64,000 nucleotides of DNA, taken from contig BTPG01000002.1 in the NCBI GenBank assembly GCA_036245525.1, forward strand, positions 122,188,451 through 122,252,450, read 5' to 3'. Position numbers and translations under genes: made by a program. Positions 23,373 to 35,221 of this stretch are shown here, one piece after another; position 1 is the first letter of the stretch, and every line of letters starts with the position of its first letter. Below the pieces are notes generated by a model. The model worked only from the letters and a program-made list of their open reading frames with translations, did not search any database and had not been told where the DNA came from. Source of the DNA: Semisulcospira habei. Lineage: Eukaryota > Mollusca > Gastropoda > Semisulcospiridae.

Positions 23373-23714
23373 ACGGATGCGTCCGAAAGGGGTGTAGGAG
23401 CCGTATTATGTCAGGACCATGGTAGCGGTTTACAGCGCGAGCAAGAAACTGTCCAAAGCAGAACGTAACTACTCCACCATCGAAAAGGAGTGTCTTGCAA
23501 TCGTGTGGGGAATCCAAAAATTCCGTCAGTATCTGTATGGTAGGACATTCGTCGTACAGACAGACCATAGACCATTGCAGTACTTGCAACAAGCTAAATC
23601 CACAAACGGTCGACTGATGAGGTGGGCTTTGCAGTTGCAGCCATTTTCCATTGAGTGGAAAGCATAGTCGGTAAAGGAAATGTTCCTGCTGACTTTTTGA
23701 GTAGGACAGGGTGG
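23373..23714 (+). pseudogene. rnh: RNase H, last pol domain
   Basis: [24 protein letters not shown] and [11 protein letters not shown] motifs, ending in NVPADFLSR just before a TAG at about 23714. Frame broken near 23418 and 23667. Non-coding sequence and then the polypurine tract follow, so no integrase lies downstream. Confidence 0.82.
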
Positions 23715-23781
23715 TAGAAACCGTAAATGTGGAAGCAGTATTGGGACAGTCATACAGGAATCAAACCCGGGTGTTTGATCT

Positions 23782-23793
23782 GGGAGGGGGGTA
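23782..23793 (+). other. Polypurine tract
   Basis: GGGAGGGGGGTA ends directly at the first base of the 3' LTR, as expected for the plus-strand primer. Confidence 0.8.
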
Positions 23794-25629
23794 TGTCACG
23801 TAACAGATGTGACATGTTTATTTTTTATTTTTCCCAAGTCGTTTTTTTTTTGTAATAAATCGAGGTCGCCGACCTCTGTAGCCTTAGGTTAGAAAAGTTG
23901 ATAAATGTATTGTAAGCGTAAAGCCCGTGCAGCTAGCTTAACGGTGAGCGATTACAGCGGTTGCACGCTTTCGGCAAGTAGCTTTAACCGAATAGTGTTC
24001 AGAAGTACAGTCTAACTGCGAAGTAGCAGAAGGATATTACGTGTCGGTCAGTCGAGTTAGCGAGCTCAGTGAGGGTCTGGGTCAGGGTGCGGCCTTGTTT
24101 GGAGCCCATGACAAGCTGTGTGAGGGTTGTTACCCTCCCTGCAATACCACTGCCAGTGTTCCTGGTTCTGGGTGTCCGAGAGACCAAGTGACGACGGCTG
24201 CTGCTCGACAGAAGACTCCTCCGGTTCGTGTTCGTCTTGTTTGTCTCGTCCTGCCGGAGGACTCACAAGTGAAAGGTAACTATTCATGCTATTTACTCAG
24301 TGAGCTGCTGTACTCTCGGTGTGTAAATGTGTACTGACATAAGTTTGGAAGAGTGTGTTCATTTATTTCTTTAGTAATGCATTAATCAAGTTTTTAACCA
24401 TGTTTTCAGGTTAGGTTGTAATGCAGTAAGTTTCGGATTAATTATTTATATTCGGTTGTCGCCGAGTGGGTTTATTTAAAGGGCCAAGTGCGTTTTTTTT
24501 GGTTTTTTTTTTTTTGTTCTATTAGTAGAATTAATTTAAAGGAAGTGAGGCGCCATGTTAAAATTAAAGTGGATATTTTTCGAAATATATATATTTATAT
24601 TGGGTCTTAGATGTAATTTAATAAGATTGTCAAGTGGGGCGTTTATTGGTGATTATTTGATGTTTTTTTGGGCAGTGGTAATAAATGGAGATAAAAGTTT
24701 TTATTAGTAAAGTTAAATTTCAAAATCTAAAAGTAAACATAGTATAATAAAATAATGTAAACATGGTAAATATTAAATGTACATAGAAATCATTTTTATC
24801 ATGATTTTATATTTAATATGGCCACGGCGGGTATTAGTGTACCAGCAGGAAGATAACCTCTACAGGGTGAGATGAGAGACACAACTCACATGGTTTGTGA
24901 ATAAATGCAGGAAATGCGTGTTATTCTAGAATTAACTGTATTGGCACTTTGACTGACAGTGCGCCTTTTTCAGTGCACTTCTCAGATTTCTTCGACTTCT
25001 TCGATTTCATCTTCCATGATCATCAACGGTGACGCATCATCAGGAGCTGTACCATCGTCTGTGCAGTGGCCTTGGTCAGGAGCTGGAATGCCTTCGCTAA
25101 CCAGTCCGGGTTGGCAAGTGCTTTGACATTGGGCTACAGCAGGCTGATTTAACGTTCCGCGCGTCGGTCGCAGACGTTCGAGGGGCGACGGCAGCAGTAT
25201 TGCCAGAGCAAGTATTCTGGAATCCTGATTCAAGCTCCACCGTTCCTGTACCGGTGCAGAGTGGGCAAGCGCGGCAACAGTGCTCTTCGGGGTATTGGTA
25301 GTAATATTACATTGAGCCACCCTGTCTAGTGGGGGGGGGGGGGGGGAGGGGCAGAGAGGACACTGTACAGAAACAAAGTACCCGCCTTGCATAGCCATGG
25401 TCAATTTTCATCTGTCGATTAATCATTTTCATGTGTTGATGTGTTATATGAGTGCATGTGTGTGTATGTGTGAGGCGTTAGTGAGTTGGGGTGGTGTTGG
25501 AGCAAGTGTAAGTAATAAGAGTCGATTGTTTATCACTGGTGTTGCGTGATTTATTTAGAGTGGGTGGGTTTCTCGAGTGTTGGCGCTTGTATTGTCCACG
25601 GTACCCTGACTGTCAGGCGTGTCGTGACA
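23794..25629 (+). repeat. 3' LTR
   Basis: Starts TGTCACGTAACAG and ends CGTGACA, followed by GTCGT. A G run at about 25330-25345 is expanded relative to the 5' LTR. Confidence 0.95.
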
Positions 25630-25979
25630 GTCGTAGATTTGAGAAAACTGCCACAGGAAAAATAACATCCTGAATTCTAGCCGTTTTCAGACGTGTGGTT
25701 ACAGGTGTCGCCGGGAAAGTGTCCGTCTCTCTCGCCCTGGCATTTGAGAGATTAATTTTGGTGTCAGTACATTCTGCTGTGCTTTTGTCAGAAAACTTTA
25801 TATTGGCTCTTTTTGTCCCTTTCTACAATACCTTTTACATCTTATTCTTATCTTAGAAGAATGTTGTGTGTTCTGAACATAATTTTGGTCCAAAGAAGAA
25901 AAAAAAAAGAAAATAATGCTCAAGTCGAACGGATAAGACGAACGAAAAACAATTTTCCCTGCAGGTTTGACTTACGCGT

Positions 25980-26040
25980 CGTCGACTGTAATAATAATAA
26001 TAATAATAATTGCTTGATATAGCACCTAACCAATTTAGCC
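25980..26040 (-). repeat. (TAA)n and degenerate L2-like LINE tail
   Basis: TAA repeats followed by TATAGCACCTAACC, a decayed version of the tail ending other elements in this window. The stem partner is lost. Confidence 0.55.
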
Positions 26041-26063
26041 CCAACACCCTTCAGCAGAATCTG

Positions 26064-26159
26064 GATCGACCATGTTAATTCAAGGGTAGTGTCAGATTAG
26101 CTTGGCGCCTGATGACGTCAAATTAATCTGGCACTGCCCTTAAATTATAATGGTCGATC
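26064..26159. repeat. Hairpin element, TTCAAGGG family (degenerate)
   Basis: GATCGACCATG ... TTCAAGGGTAGTG on the left and its imperfect complement ending CATTATAA-like then TGGTCGATC on the right, arms about 45 bp. Member of the family described at 50207-50303. Confidence 0.75.
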
Positions 26160-26709
26160 ACCTCTTGCGTCCGGTACATAGTCGTTAGAAAATTTCGGAA
26201 ATGCGGCCGTGAGGCTAAATGGGTTAACCTCCAAGAGACATATACTGACGAGCAAAAGAAACGATGCGACATTTCTGCAATCATTCCCAAAAGTCGCATT
26301 TCTTTTGCTCGTCGGTATACATGTACAGTGCACGAACACTAAGTTTACAAATAAATCTAGACAAGACAGACAAGCAAGAATAAACAATGAACAGCACAGA
26401 GAAAAGGGGGGAGTCCGGCAACCAATGTGGAATCCGCGACTGTTGAGGGTTATATGTACAGCGCAAACTCACTTTTAGCCAATGAAACCTCTGCACACAA
26501 GACAGCGCCGCCGATTATTATTCAGACTGGATATACGCCTGTCACTACATTGTAATATAGACTTGGGGACTCGTGCTATAAGAAACGGGATATTATTTAG
26601 TCCGGGAGCAAGTGTGAACTTGCACACCTGCACTGAAGTGTTACAGTGAAACACTTCTTGGACGGCAGCGGTTTTTTTTTTTTCTACCGTATTGAAAATA
26701 CGGTAGACT

Positions 26710-27260
26710 TTATGATGGGGCGCGTTCCGTAGAATGCAAAGGGGCGGGGCTCATGTTCTGGCAAAGAAGTAACAAGTTAAAAATGGCGTCACGTCTAGCC
26801 ACTCGAACCTTGCTGTTGAACGTCGTTTTGGTGCGAAGCGCCGTATGTGCGCATGTGTGTGTGTGTGTGTGTGTATGTGCGCGTGTGCATCGTATGTATG
26901 TAAACACGGCGATGATCTCCGCCGATATTTCTGTACGCACAAGCTTGAAACGTGGCGAAATAATTTATTCAAGGGATGGCTAAGAGCTTCCGAGCATATT
27001 GTAATTGGATGTCTCATTGAAGACATAAAAGACCGTTTTAAAAGTCGGTTCACGACCCAGATTAGAGTCCGCAATTTTGATTATATGCACTTGAAATTTT
27101 GGATATGGCTAGTTTGCAGAAAGACATTTGAAGAGTTCGTTAGCCAGCTTTGTGCCTCTTCAAATTATTAAAAAAAAATTTTAAAAAAAAGTTCAATGCG
27201 GAAAGTCAGAAATAAGACTCCTTGATTTCATCAGAAGAATCAGTGACGGTGACGTAAAAA
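26710..27260 (+). repeat. Dispersed repeat of unknown class, copy 1
   Basis: Contains GCGAAGCGCCGTATGTG, a (GT)n stretch, CACAAGCTTGAAAC, CCGAGCATATTGTAATTG and GAGTTCGTTAGCCAGC in that order. The same landmarks in the same order occur at 40270-40830 and, more diverged, at 57815-58240. No protein motif. Confidence 0.75.
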
Positions 27261-27685
27261 GCATCGAACGCGTCAGTGTTTTATACAATGTTTCTAACTA
27301 ACGCAAATCACCAGCACGTCAGTGTTTTACATTTAGGAAGACAGTCTTTCTAATTTTGTATGGTATTTGCAAACGTATTTTGTTTTCATCCCTTTAGAGC
27401 AAACTGTACCACGTGACCGAGCTACAAAAACCCTTTTAGCGACAAATGGCAGACTTCTTGTAACCCTCTTTGTGACGCATCTTGGATGCGAGTTTTGTTC
27501 TATAAAAGATCACCAAAACGTTCTAAGGTAAACAGTGGTGTTCGAAACAACAGGTACACTACTGGAGACGGCGTCATGAAATATTTTAAATTACGACATA
27601 TGTATATTCCTTTGACGTCAGTGATCCAGGTCGGAAGATTTCTTGATTTCTTTTACGAAAATGGTGGAGAAATGAAAATAAATAC

Positions 27686-27839
27686 GTTATTGGTAGCAGG
27701 AGCTTGCTGCACGGACCCTTGTAGGCCTTCAGGAGGTCAAAGGAGCCATTGTACCCCTCAGGCCTTCGGGGTACAATAGTTCCTTTGCCCTCCCTCAGGC
27801 CTACAAGAGCCCGTGTAGCAAACCCCTGCTACCAATAAC
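27686..27839. repeat. 154-bp hairpin element
   Basis: GTTATTGGTAGCAGG on the left and CCTGCTACCAATAAC on the right. The arms stay complementary through GGACCCTTGTAGGCCT to a small loop near 27765. Not related by sequence to the TTCAAGGG family. Confidence 0.85.
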
Positions 27840-28004
27840 TTATAGTGAAAAAGGTGGAATATGCATGCAAGCTGTACAGAAGAGGCTTTGTGGGCATGGG
27901 TCATTCCACCTTCTTCAAAATGGCTGTGGCTACGCCAGCCCAGAACGTATAACCGGTAGGAAGCGCCGTGTGATTGTGTGTGCCATTGCCGTGCGGATCA
28001 GGCT

Positions 28005-28110
28005 AGTTGGGGGGGGGGGGGGAAGAGAGAGAGAGAGAGAGAGAGTTATTTGGGTTTAACGCCGAGCAGGCAACTAAGGCCATCTCACGGCGAGAGAGAG
28101 ATGGAGATTA
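28005..28110. repeat. Poly-G, (GA)n and purine-rich stretch
   Basis: A G run then GA repeats, followed by GTTTAACGCCGAGCAGG and GCCATCTCACGGCGAGA, which may be a remnant of a common repeat. No gene seen. Confidence 0.5.
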
Positions 28111-28389
28111 AAGGGAGATATTTAATGAGTTCGTAATCCCAGCGTTGTATCTCTTCAATTTTTTCAATAATAATTCATTTTTGCAAGTTTTGGAGCCATT
28201 ATTTACTCCAATAAAACAGTCAGGGGGGGCTCTTCAGGTAGGCATACGGCGTAACCTGAAAATTGCAAACACAACGCATGTATTGGAAGCCGCCTCCAGA
28301 ATTCACTGGTAGCACCACTAGTACAGCGCGGATGTATATGATTGCAATTAAAAAAATAATACTTATGGCTTGCGGTAGACAGATCTTTT

Positions 28390-28870
28390 GCATTGCGAAA
28401 GGGTGGGGAGGGGGGGGGGTAGAAGGGGATGGAGGATGAGGCGTCAGAGTGCCTGTTGCTTTTTAGGACAATAGCGAAAAGAAATCAAAATCTGATATTT
28501 TCGAGGCCCAGAAACACATTTTCTCAAACGTTAAAAAAATAAAATGTTATGGCGATTTCTGTAAAATAAAATAAAAATCTCAAAATTCGGGGGGGAGGGG
28601 AGAGAGGGGGCCTAACCTCGGCCAGTCTTTCTTTTTTCTTTTTTTACGGGGGGGGGGGGGGGGCGGGGGGGGGGAGGGGAGGGCTTGGTCTACCAGCTAG
28701 AGAAGGCCAGGGGATACTCGACCCTCCCTCCACCACCCTACTATTTTATTATTTATTTATTATTTATTTATTTTTGTTTTATTTATTTATTTTATTTTTT
28801 TAATTTTTTTTATTTATTTTTTTTTTGGGGGGGGAGGGGGGGCGGGGGAGTGCACTGATATTTTAATGAA
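28390..28870 (+). repeat. Cluster of G-runs and T/A-rich low-complexity DNA
   Basis: At least five long G tracts (near 28400, 28590, 28650-28680 and 28825-28850) alternate with TATTTATTT-type DNA. Several tracts meet the spacing expected for G-quadruplexes. No coding frame. Confidence 0.7.
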
Positions 28871-28939
28871 CAGCATAATGGACACAGCATGCAAAGGATG
28901 CATGCGAAAGTCGCTTTGTTAATAGGATGAAGGGAGAAT

Positions 28940-29015
28940 CTTTGTGTGCGTGTGTGTGTGTGTGTGCGTGCGTTCGTGTGTGTGTGTGTGTGTTGAGGGG
29001 GCGTGGGGGGGGGGA
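28940..29015. repeat. (GT)n and G-rich microsatellite
   Basis: GT dinucleotides interrupted by GC and TTC, then a G run. Confidence 0.85.
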
Positions 29016-29520
29016 TACGATGGTTATCAGCTTGTGGAGTTAACGGTATGCTTCGCCCCTCATTTAAATAAAAGTATACTGGTAATGGACTCCAGGGGGT
29101 ATGCCTGGCAAGTACTGACACCTGCACACGGTATGGGTAAAGATGAACAAACACCGCAAGCCTGAAAAAAATTGTTTTTACTATGTAATGCACTACCCCG
29201 CTGCCTAAAAGCGCAAAACTACGAAAAGAAAAGGCCAAAAGACGCGAAAAGCGCCGCCAAGCAAATCGGGCACTACCCTTGAGATTGTATTATCATCCCT
29301 CCTAACTTAAACTCGGTGAGATGCAGTCTATGACTTAAGCCATTTTGGCTGTGAATGTGAAAGCAAGGAAGTCCCCTGTTTATAGCCGCGTGCATTTACT
29401 AAGACAACACACCCACAGCGAACCCCCCCCCCCCCCCCCCCCTTTTCAAAAAAAAAAAAAAGCCAAAACGACAAAAACGAACAAACAAACCACACAAAAT
29501 ACCGAAAATCACTGCAGAAC

Positions 29521-30180
29521 AGGTTACAAAGTAAAGTAGGTTATAGCACTGTCAGGGGAGAGAAATGTGCATGATCGACCAGTGGTCATAGATCTACTGT
29601 GGCCAAAGCACACACACACAAAAAAAAATAGAGGGGGCGCTAAGAAAGTGACCGAAAGCAATGCATATGGAAGCCCCCCCGAAGGGGGGCGTATCACATA
29701 TCCACTGTTCCAGCCACTCAGTGCATGGAAATTTAAATCTAGGTCCCCCAAGGGGGGTCCAGATATTTAGCCGGTGTGGACAGCCGTTTCGGTCTTGGCG
29801 ACCTCTTCAGCACACCATCGGCAATCTGCAGGTAGGCAGAATTTCCTGCCTCCTCCAGTATTGCCGATGGTGTGCTGAAGAAGTCGCCAAGACCGAAACA
29901 GCTGTCCACACCGGCTAAATATCTGGACCCCCCCCCCCCCCCCCCCTTTGGGGACCTAGATTTAAATTTCCATGCACTGAGTGGCTGGAACAGTGGATAT
30001 GTGATACGCCCCTTCGGGGGGGCTTCCATATGCATTGCTTTCGGTCACTTTCTTAGCGCCCCCTCTCTTTCCTTTTTTTTTTTTTTTTTTTGCTTTGGCC
30101 ACAGTAGATCTATGATCACTGGTCGATCATGCACATTTCTCTCCCCTGACAGTGATATAACCTACTTTACTTTGTAACCT
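29521..30180. repeat. Long near-perfect palindrome, about 660 bp
   Basis: The left end AGGTTACAAAGTAAAGTAGG is the complement of the right end CCTACTTTACTTTGTAACCT, and complementarity continues through GCATGATCGACC, CCGAAAGCAATGCATATGG, ATTTAAATCTAGG and GGTGTGGACAGC to a small centre near 29850. Interruptions are mainly homopolymer runs. Probably a foldback transposon or inverted duplication. No protein domain in either arm. Confidence 0.92.
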
Positions 30181-31219
30181 TCCTAAAATATTAGCACTGG
30201 CAGTCTCCCCTTTTCTTTTCACTGCAGAACAGTTTCCTAAACAACGGCACCGAAACTCTCACTACAGTTAAATGGCTTATGCTTGTTATAAGAAACGCCG
30301 AAAGTTTCGCATAAGGCATTTACAGAAAAAGCATCAACACCAATGACTGAAACTTCCGGAGCCTGAACATCCAAAAATAAAGAAAGAAAAAAATGCATTT
30401 TTCACTTGATTCACATCCGCTTAACAGAAATGTACAAATGTATTTTGTGAGTCATAGTCGTACAGTTTCAAAACTTATATTGAGCAGAGCCTGGATACTT
30501 GAAACATCGGTGGTTGTGGTTAAACTCCGTCACTCCTAATGGAACCTCGGCATTTCTCGTGGAACTTTGATACTTCTGCTAAACCTACTTCCATCGATAC
30601 TGCTGACTGAACCTAATGCCCACATGTACACCTGCGAGAAGCCGCAATGCTAGGATACAGCCACTCGCTCATCACAACAAGGCAGCACTGGTGACATCGG
30701 GCAATGTGTTGGAATCTCAATAGTAGAGAGGTTTCGTTTGCAACGAATGACTGCCCTCGGGCTCATAAAGGTCTATGCCTCTTGGAGATGTTTGGAGTGT
30801 TGACTTTGCCTTTAGTACAAGCTGGTTATCCGCTGTGATTTCGCTCTCGTTTGTTGTTGACAGTCGCCCGGCGGAAACGTAGCCTCTCTAGTAACGAACG
30901 ATGGGACAAAAATATCCGCTGATGGTACAGTGTGCTCAGTGGTACTCTTGAAACGTTGGCATCACTTACTGTGGTCAATACTAAACGTCTACAATCAATT
31001 ACAAGCATTTCAGTATCGCCCTTTTACCATCAGTGTCAGGCTCCTGATGTCTGTTACTGATGAAAGATCCTTTGCCATTATACGATCAACTTTTTTCTTT
31101 TTCTTTTTTTACTCTGAAGCCAAAGACCGTGACATTATGGACCTACGAGTCACGCTCTACGTCGGTAACATAGAAATACGACTCTACGGACGGGTCAGTT
31201 GCATGAATGAGCTTAATCC
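30181..31219. other. No recognisable gene
   Basis: Mixed-composition DNA with only short frames. The 12-base word TCACTGCAGAAC at 30219-30230 repeats the sequence just left of the palindrome (29509-29520). Confidence 0.5.
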
Positions 31220-31280
31220 TGCGCCAGCCACTAAGCAAGGTGTTCCGCTATAGCGGACCACTTGCTTAGTGGCTGGCGCA
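31220..31280. repeat. Hairpin, 61 bp
   Basis: TGCGCCAGCCACTAAGCAAG pairs with CTTGCTTAGTGGCTGGCGCA almost without mismatch. It lies about 75 bp beyond the tyrosinase stop codon. Confidence 0.88.
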
Positions 31281-31355
31281 GAACTAAAGCTCGCACGTGC
31301 AACTGGCCCCAGTAGGAGACGGTCACGGCGGTGGGTGCAGTCGTCTGCTCTTTTT

Positions 31356-31973
31356 TCACGCTCTCCACGCCCCAGTGAGCAGGTTGTTACCGGCGGATGT
31401 CAGCCCTGCCAGCAGCCCTGTAGCCCCACCTCCCACGCCAGACGACGTACCAGACGGAAACGTGCTGCCGCCGCCTGATCCGAAACCAGTGCTGCTCTGT
31501 GTAAGAGCCTCGAGGCTGGGATTTTGGAAGATGCTGTTAAAGCCGCGGGAGGGGAAGCTGTTGAAGAGGTTATTGATGGAGGACACGGCGTTGATGTTTA
31601 ATAGAAGAGACGACAGACTGTTGACCTCATGGGCGTTGGTGGGCGTGGTAGACAGCGTGTCTGAGATACAACGCTTGGTAGCCGGGTTGCATCGCATGTA
31701 GGTGCCACATTCGGAGTTGCTCTTGCACTCGCCGGGCGGCTCCGTGCACTTCAGAGTACGGTTAGGGAAGAAGTTATTGGCGCCGTCAATCATCCGCAGA
31801 CTGCCCAATCGCATGGATGCAAAGGGCGCGTGGGCGGAGTCTCCGTACTCCGTGGGCCAGTCGCGCGTGGGGTCAATGCCCTTTTTCAATTGCGCCAGGC
31901 GGAACCGCTCGTATACGCAGTCGATGTAGGTGTGGTGAAACCAGAAGATGGGGTCGTACGAGGCAGTTTCAAC
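31356..31973 (-). CDS. Tyrosinase terminal exon
   Basis: Begins after an AG acceptor with VETASYDPIF and carries the last CuB histidine pair (FWFHHTYID), then PTRDWPTEYG, the Cys-rich segment and a low-complexity tail. TGA at 31356-31358. Confidence 0.92.
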   Translation of the reverse strand, partial: VETASYDPIFWFHHTYIDCVYERFRLAQLKKGIDPTRDWPTEYGDSAHAPFASMRLGSLRMIDGANNFFPNRTLKCTEPPGECKSNSECGTYMRCNPATKRCISDTLSTTPTNAHEVNSLSSLLLNINAVSSINNLFNSFPSRGFNSIFQNPSLEALTQSSTGFGSGGGSTFPSGTSSGVGGGATGLLAGLTSAGNNLLTGAWRA

Positions 31974-34900
31974 CTAGTAACGAAACAAGAAACTGTGTTA
32001 GCAGTGGCGAACATATTATTTTAGAAAACAAGATCAAACGGTCGCTTGTTTTTGCACAACAGTACAATTACAAACAATCAGCTAAGCAACCAAGCAACTG
32101 AGCAGCCAGTTTGCAAACCAGACATAACAGCTAGTGCGTGCTTCTTGCTTTATCAGTGGTGTAGGAACTGTAAAGTGTGTGTGGGGGGGGGGGGGGGCGG
32201 GCGGTGGTGGCTGGCCCACTTACAATGAAAAGATGGGGAGGGGGGACATTTGTTATTGTGGAGAACATCATATTTTGGAAAAAGACTAGAAGATTCTAAC
32301 TGTCGCTTGCCGTCCTCCATCAATGTGCCCCCACCCCCACCCCCTCCCTTACTTGCCTCTGCCGTTTAGTGCGGGGAAATTTTGAACACTACCCAACTGC
32401 AAGCGGTATAGATTTTCTTGAACCTCCGCAGTTGCGAAGATTGCAAAGAATTATCGAAGATCGCAGAAACACAGTCTGCGTCGGATGGCACTAAACGCGT
32501 GAAATCAACTTCTTCCAATTAGTTGAACTTTCCATCTTGCTCCCGAAGCAGATTAGCTGATTATACTGCTCTTGCTGATGTTCGGGGATAAGACAGTGTG
32601 CAAATCTCACCCGTCCCATGAGGCCTCCGACAAAGGTATGGACGTAGTTGTGTTTTTCCTCCAGATTGCTGTCGATGTTGCCGCCGGGGAAGGAGACCTC
32701 GCCCAAAGTGTTCTGCTGGACGATCAGGTCGATGTCCTGAACACACGGACACATAGTCACAAAAACTCAGTAAGCGAAAGGTCTACGGGCCGACGACGGC
32801 CGCATTTGGCCCGGCCCGTAGACCTTTTGCTTACTGGGGGAAAACAAAAGGCAGATACGCATCGTACAAACATGTTAGATGGAAAACCAGTAAAAGTCGC
32901 ATATGAAACTGACGCTATGCCTTTCACCAGTCTCACAGCCTACAAGTTTGCAAAAGACGGTTCACACAGGAAATTCGTTACATCACATCACAGCAATTCA
33001 CAAAGACGAGCACCTTTGGTCGTGACGGTTAATGTCACTTGGCAATGTAATAACACTTGACACACAAAAAGGTTGACTGTTCGGTGCAAAAACATGATGG
33101 CTGGCCTTTCCAAATCCGTGGCTGTTTGTAACCCTTCAAACACGCACTTAGTTTTAAGGATGCAGACAAGAGAGACTCGGTGTTTTGTCACTAAAAACAC
33201 AAAAATTCAAATCTAAACGTATGTTCTTGATACCGTCGGCAATAACGAGTGTTAGGAGAGCTTGTGTCTAGTGAAGGGCTGGGACCCTAGGGAACTTAAC
33301 AAAATCATTCCTAAAGCTTTCTCATGAATTTAAATTTGAGTGCTTTCGCCTTCAGATTCAGAAGGTCTATTGCCTTAAATTATTGTCAGTCGTGAACTGG
33401 GATCTCTGTGAGGGGTGATTCGGGAACCTGTCCAATTAGCTACCAGGGCTTTCACTGTAACACACGCATTGACAATGTGCCCGCCTCGTTTTCATTTTTT
33501 TGAGCATTGAACAGAACCGCCTTGCGGACGTTGCGACTGACCCACCTGTTTCGTAAATGGTCGGCCTATTTTGCCTCCATCTCGGATGAGCGTGCCAAGG
33601 GGCGTAATCCAACCGGAAGCAAATCCGCTCTGCACACTACCCTGGTTGTTGCCGAACAGACTATGGGTCCATGTGGCCGAGGCCGCCATGTCATTGACAG
33701 TGGGCTCCATGGTGGAATCCCAGTAGCAGAGGGATACATCCGGGTCGTACATTCTCATCAGCTTCTCGAATCTGCAAGAAACGTAGATCTTCATGAGCTT
33801 TGCGCGGGCTACTTTTTGCTATCTCCACTTGCATATATGTTTCTTGAATAGACGAGGTTATTTGAATTTGTCATTTTGCTAAAAGTCTAGTTATTGTAAG
33901 GGTTAACTTACAACAAAAAAACCGAGCATCCGATGGAAGTCCAGTTAGTGTAAGGGTTAACTTACAGAAAAACCAGCACCCGATGGAAGGGGAGAAAGCC
34001 GGGTCCCTGGTGAGCGCCTGCGTTGACGTCCGGATGGGCGTGCAGAAAGGCAAAAGCGTCGTACACGTTGGGCCGAATCCTCTGCTCATATAGGTTAGAC
34101 AGGCAATTAATTAAACTACAGAATGCACAAGTTATCCGTTTTGTCTACTGACACCTCTCGTTCATCATTTTCGACCGTTTGTTTCTTTGCCCGTCCCTTT
34201 TTCCTTTTTGTTTTTGTGAGAAGAGGATATAAAGGAGTGCAGTGGTTGCACCCTCCCCCCCCCCCCCGCCGGAAGGGGGGGGGGAGTGGGTGGAACCCCT
34301 GCAATCCCCTATATCCTCTCCTTACGGCGTCAGTTTCTCCTCCATTAACGATCTGAAAGATGATCATGGATCTTTTCAAAACTCAGCTGTGTTGAGGGAT
34401 CCGGAATACGGTTGTGCAACAACGAATATGAGCACAGATCCTCATGAACCACGGCAGTCTAAGGGGCCACATGAAGATCTCTGCTTTTTTGCAGATCGGT
34501 AGGCATGCGTGGTGTAATTAGTCACTCATGTTGGGCACTACAGAGGATCTCCATAATTTTGTCGAACTCAGTTGTGATTACTGAGGGATGCTCGCGCAAA
34601 TAAATGCAGGTCGAGCAAGAGGTACACATACTCATGAGTCCCCGCAACATGCTGGGGCCTATACATTACCTCATTATGCATTATCTATACATTACCTCAT
34701 TCGAGACGTGCCGCCTCCGGATACGCGGCATAAGCCGCGTATCCGGAGGCGGCGCGTCTGGAATGAGTTAAGCGTCACTCACCGTGTCCCGTTTGGCCCT
34801 GTTGATGACTTCCGTGATCCTATCGAACTCCGCAGTCGGCAGCATGTTGCAAGGATACCGCACGCTCACTGGTCCAATAGAGCGCCGGGTGAGGATGTTG

Positions 34901-35186
34901 ATCAGTCGCAGAGAGTCCTGCACGTCGCACATTACATTAACTCATTCAAGACGTGCCGCCTCCGAATACGCGGCTTATGCTGCGTATGAGGAGGCGGCAC
35001 GTCTCGAATGAGTTAACACATTTAGCCCCCACGGCCGTCTTTCCCAAATTTTGGAGGTGTTACCTAATAACTATGTGTACCAGTTGCAGGTAATGGGTCA
35101 ACCATGATAATTCATTGAGTGTTAAAAGGGTTAACAAAGAAAATGATTTTACAGATTAATTATTTTACATTTATAATAACAATAAC

Positions 35187-35221
<35 letters not shown>

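Larger units (their letters stand above)
16738..25629 (+). mobile_element. Ty3/gypsy-type LTR retrotransposon with integrase before reverse transcriptase (Gmr1-like)
   Basis: An 8.9-kb element with LTRs of 1853 and 1836 bp starting TGTCACG and ending CGTGACA, a 5-bp target duplication, a primer-binding site two bases after the 5' LTR and a polypurine tract directly before the 3' LTR. Domain order is gag, zinc knuckle, aspartic protease, integrase, reverse transcriptase, RNase H. Ty3/gypsy elements normally have integrase last; the Gmr1 group is the known exception, with a copia-like order. Stops, a G-run frameshift and a nested LINE in gag make this copy non-autonomous. No envelope-like frame is seen. 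By eye about five substitutions separate roughly 310 aligned LTR bases, so the insertion is moderately young. Confidence 0.92.

Noticed and set aside
16997..24337. A similar 98-124-codon frame at 16997 and 24041
   Set aside because: Both lie at the same position in the two LTRs, so the repetition reflects LTR duplication. The frame is disrupted differently in each and has no known motif.
29521..30180. Frames of 67-101 codons with similar protein sequences on both strands
   Set aside because: They mirror each other because the DNA is a palindrome; no domain is present.
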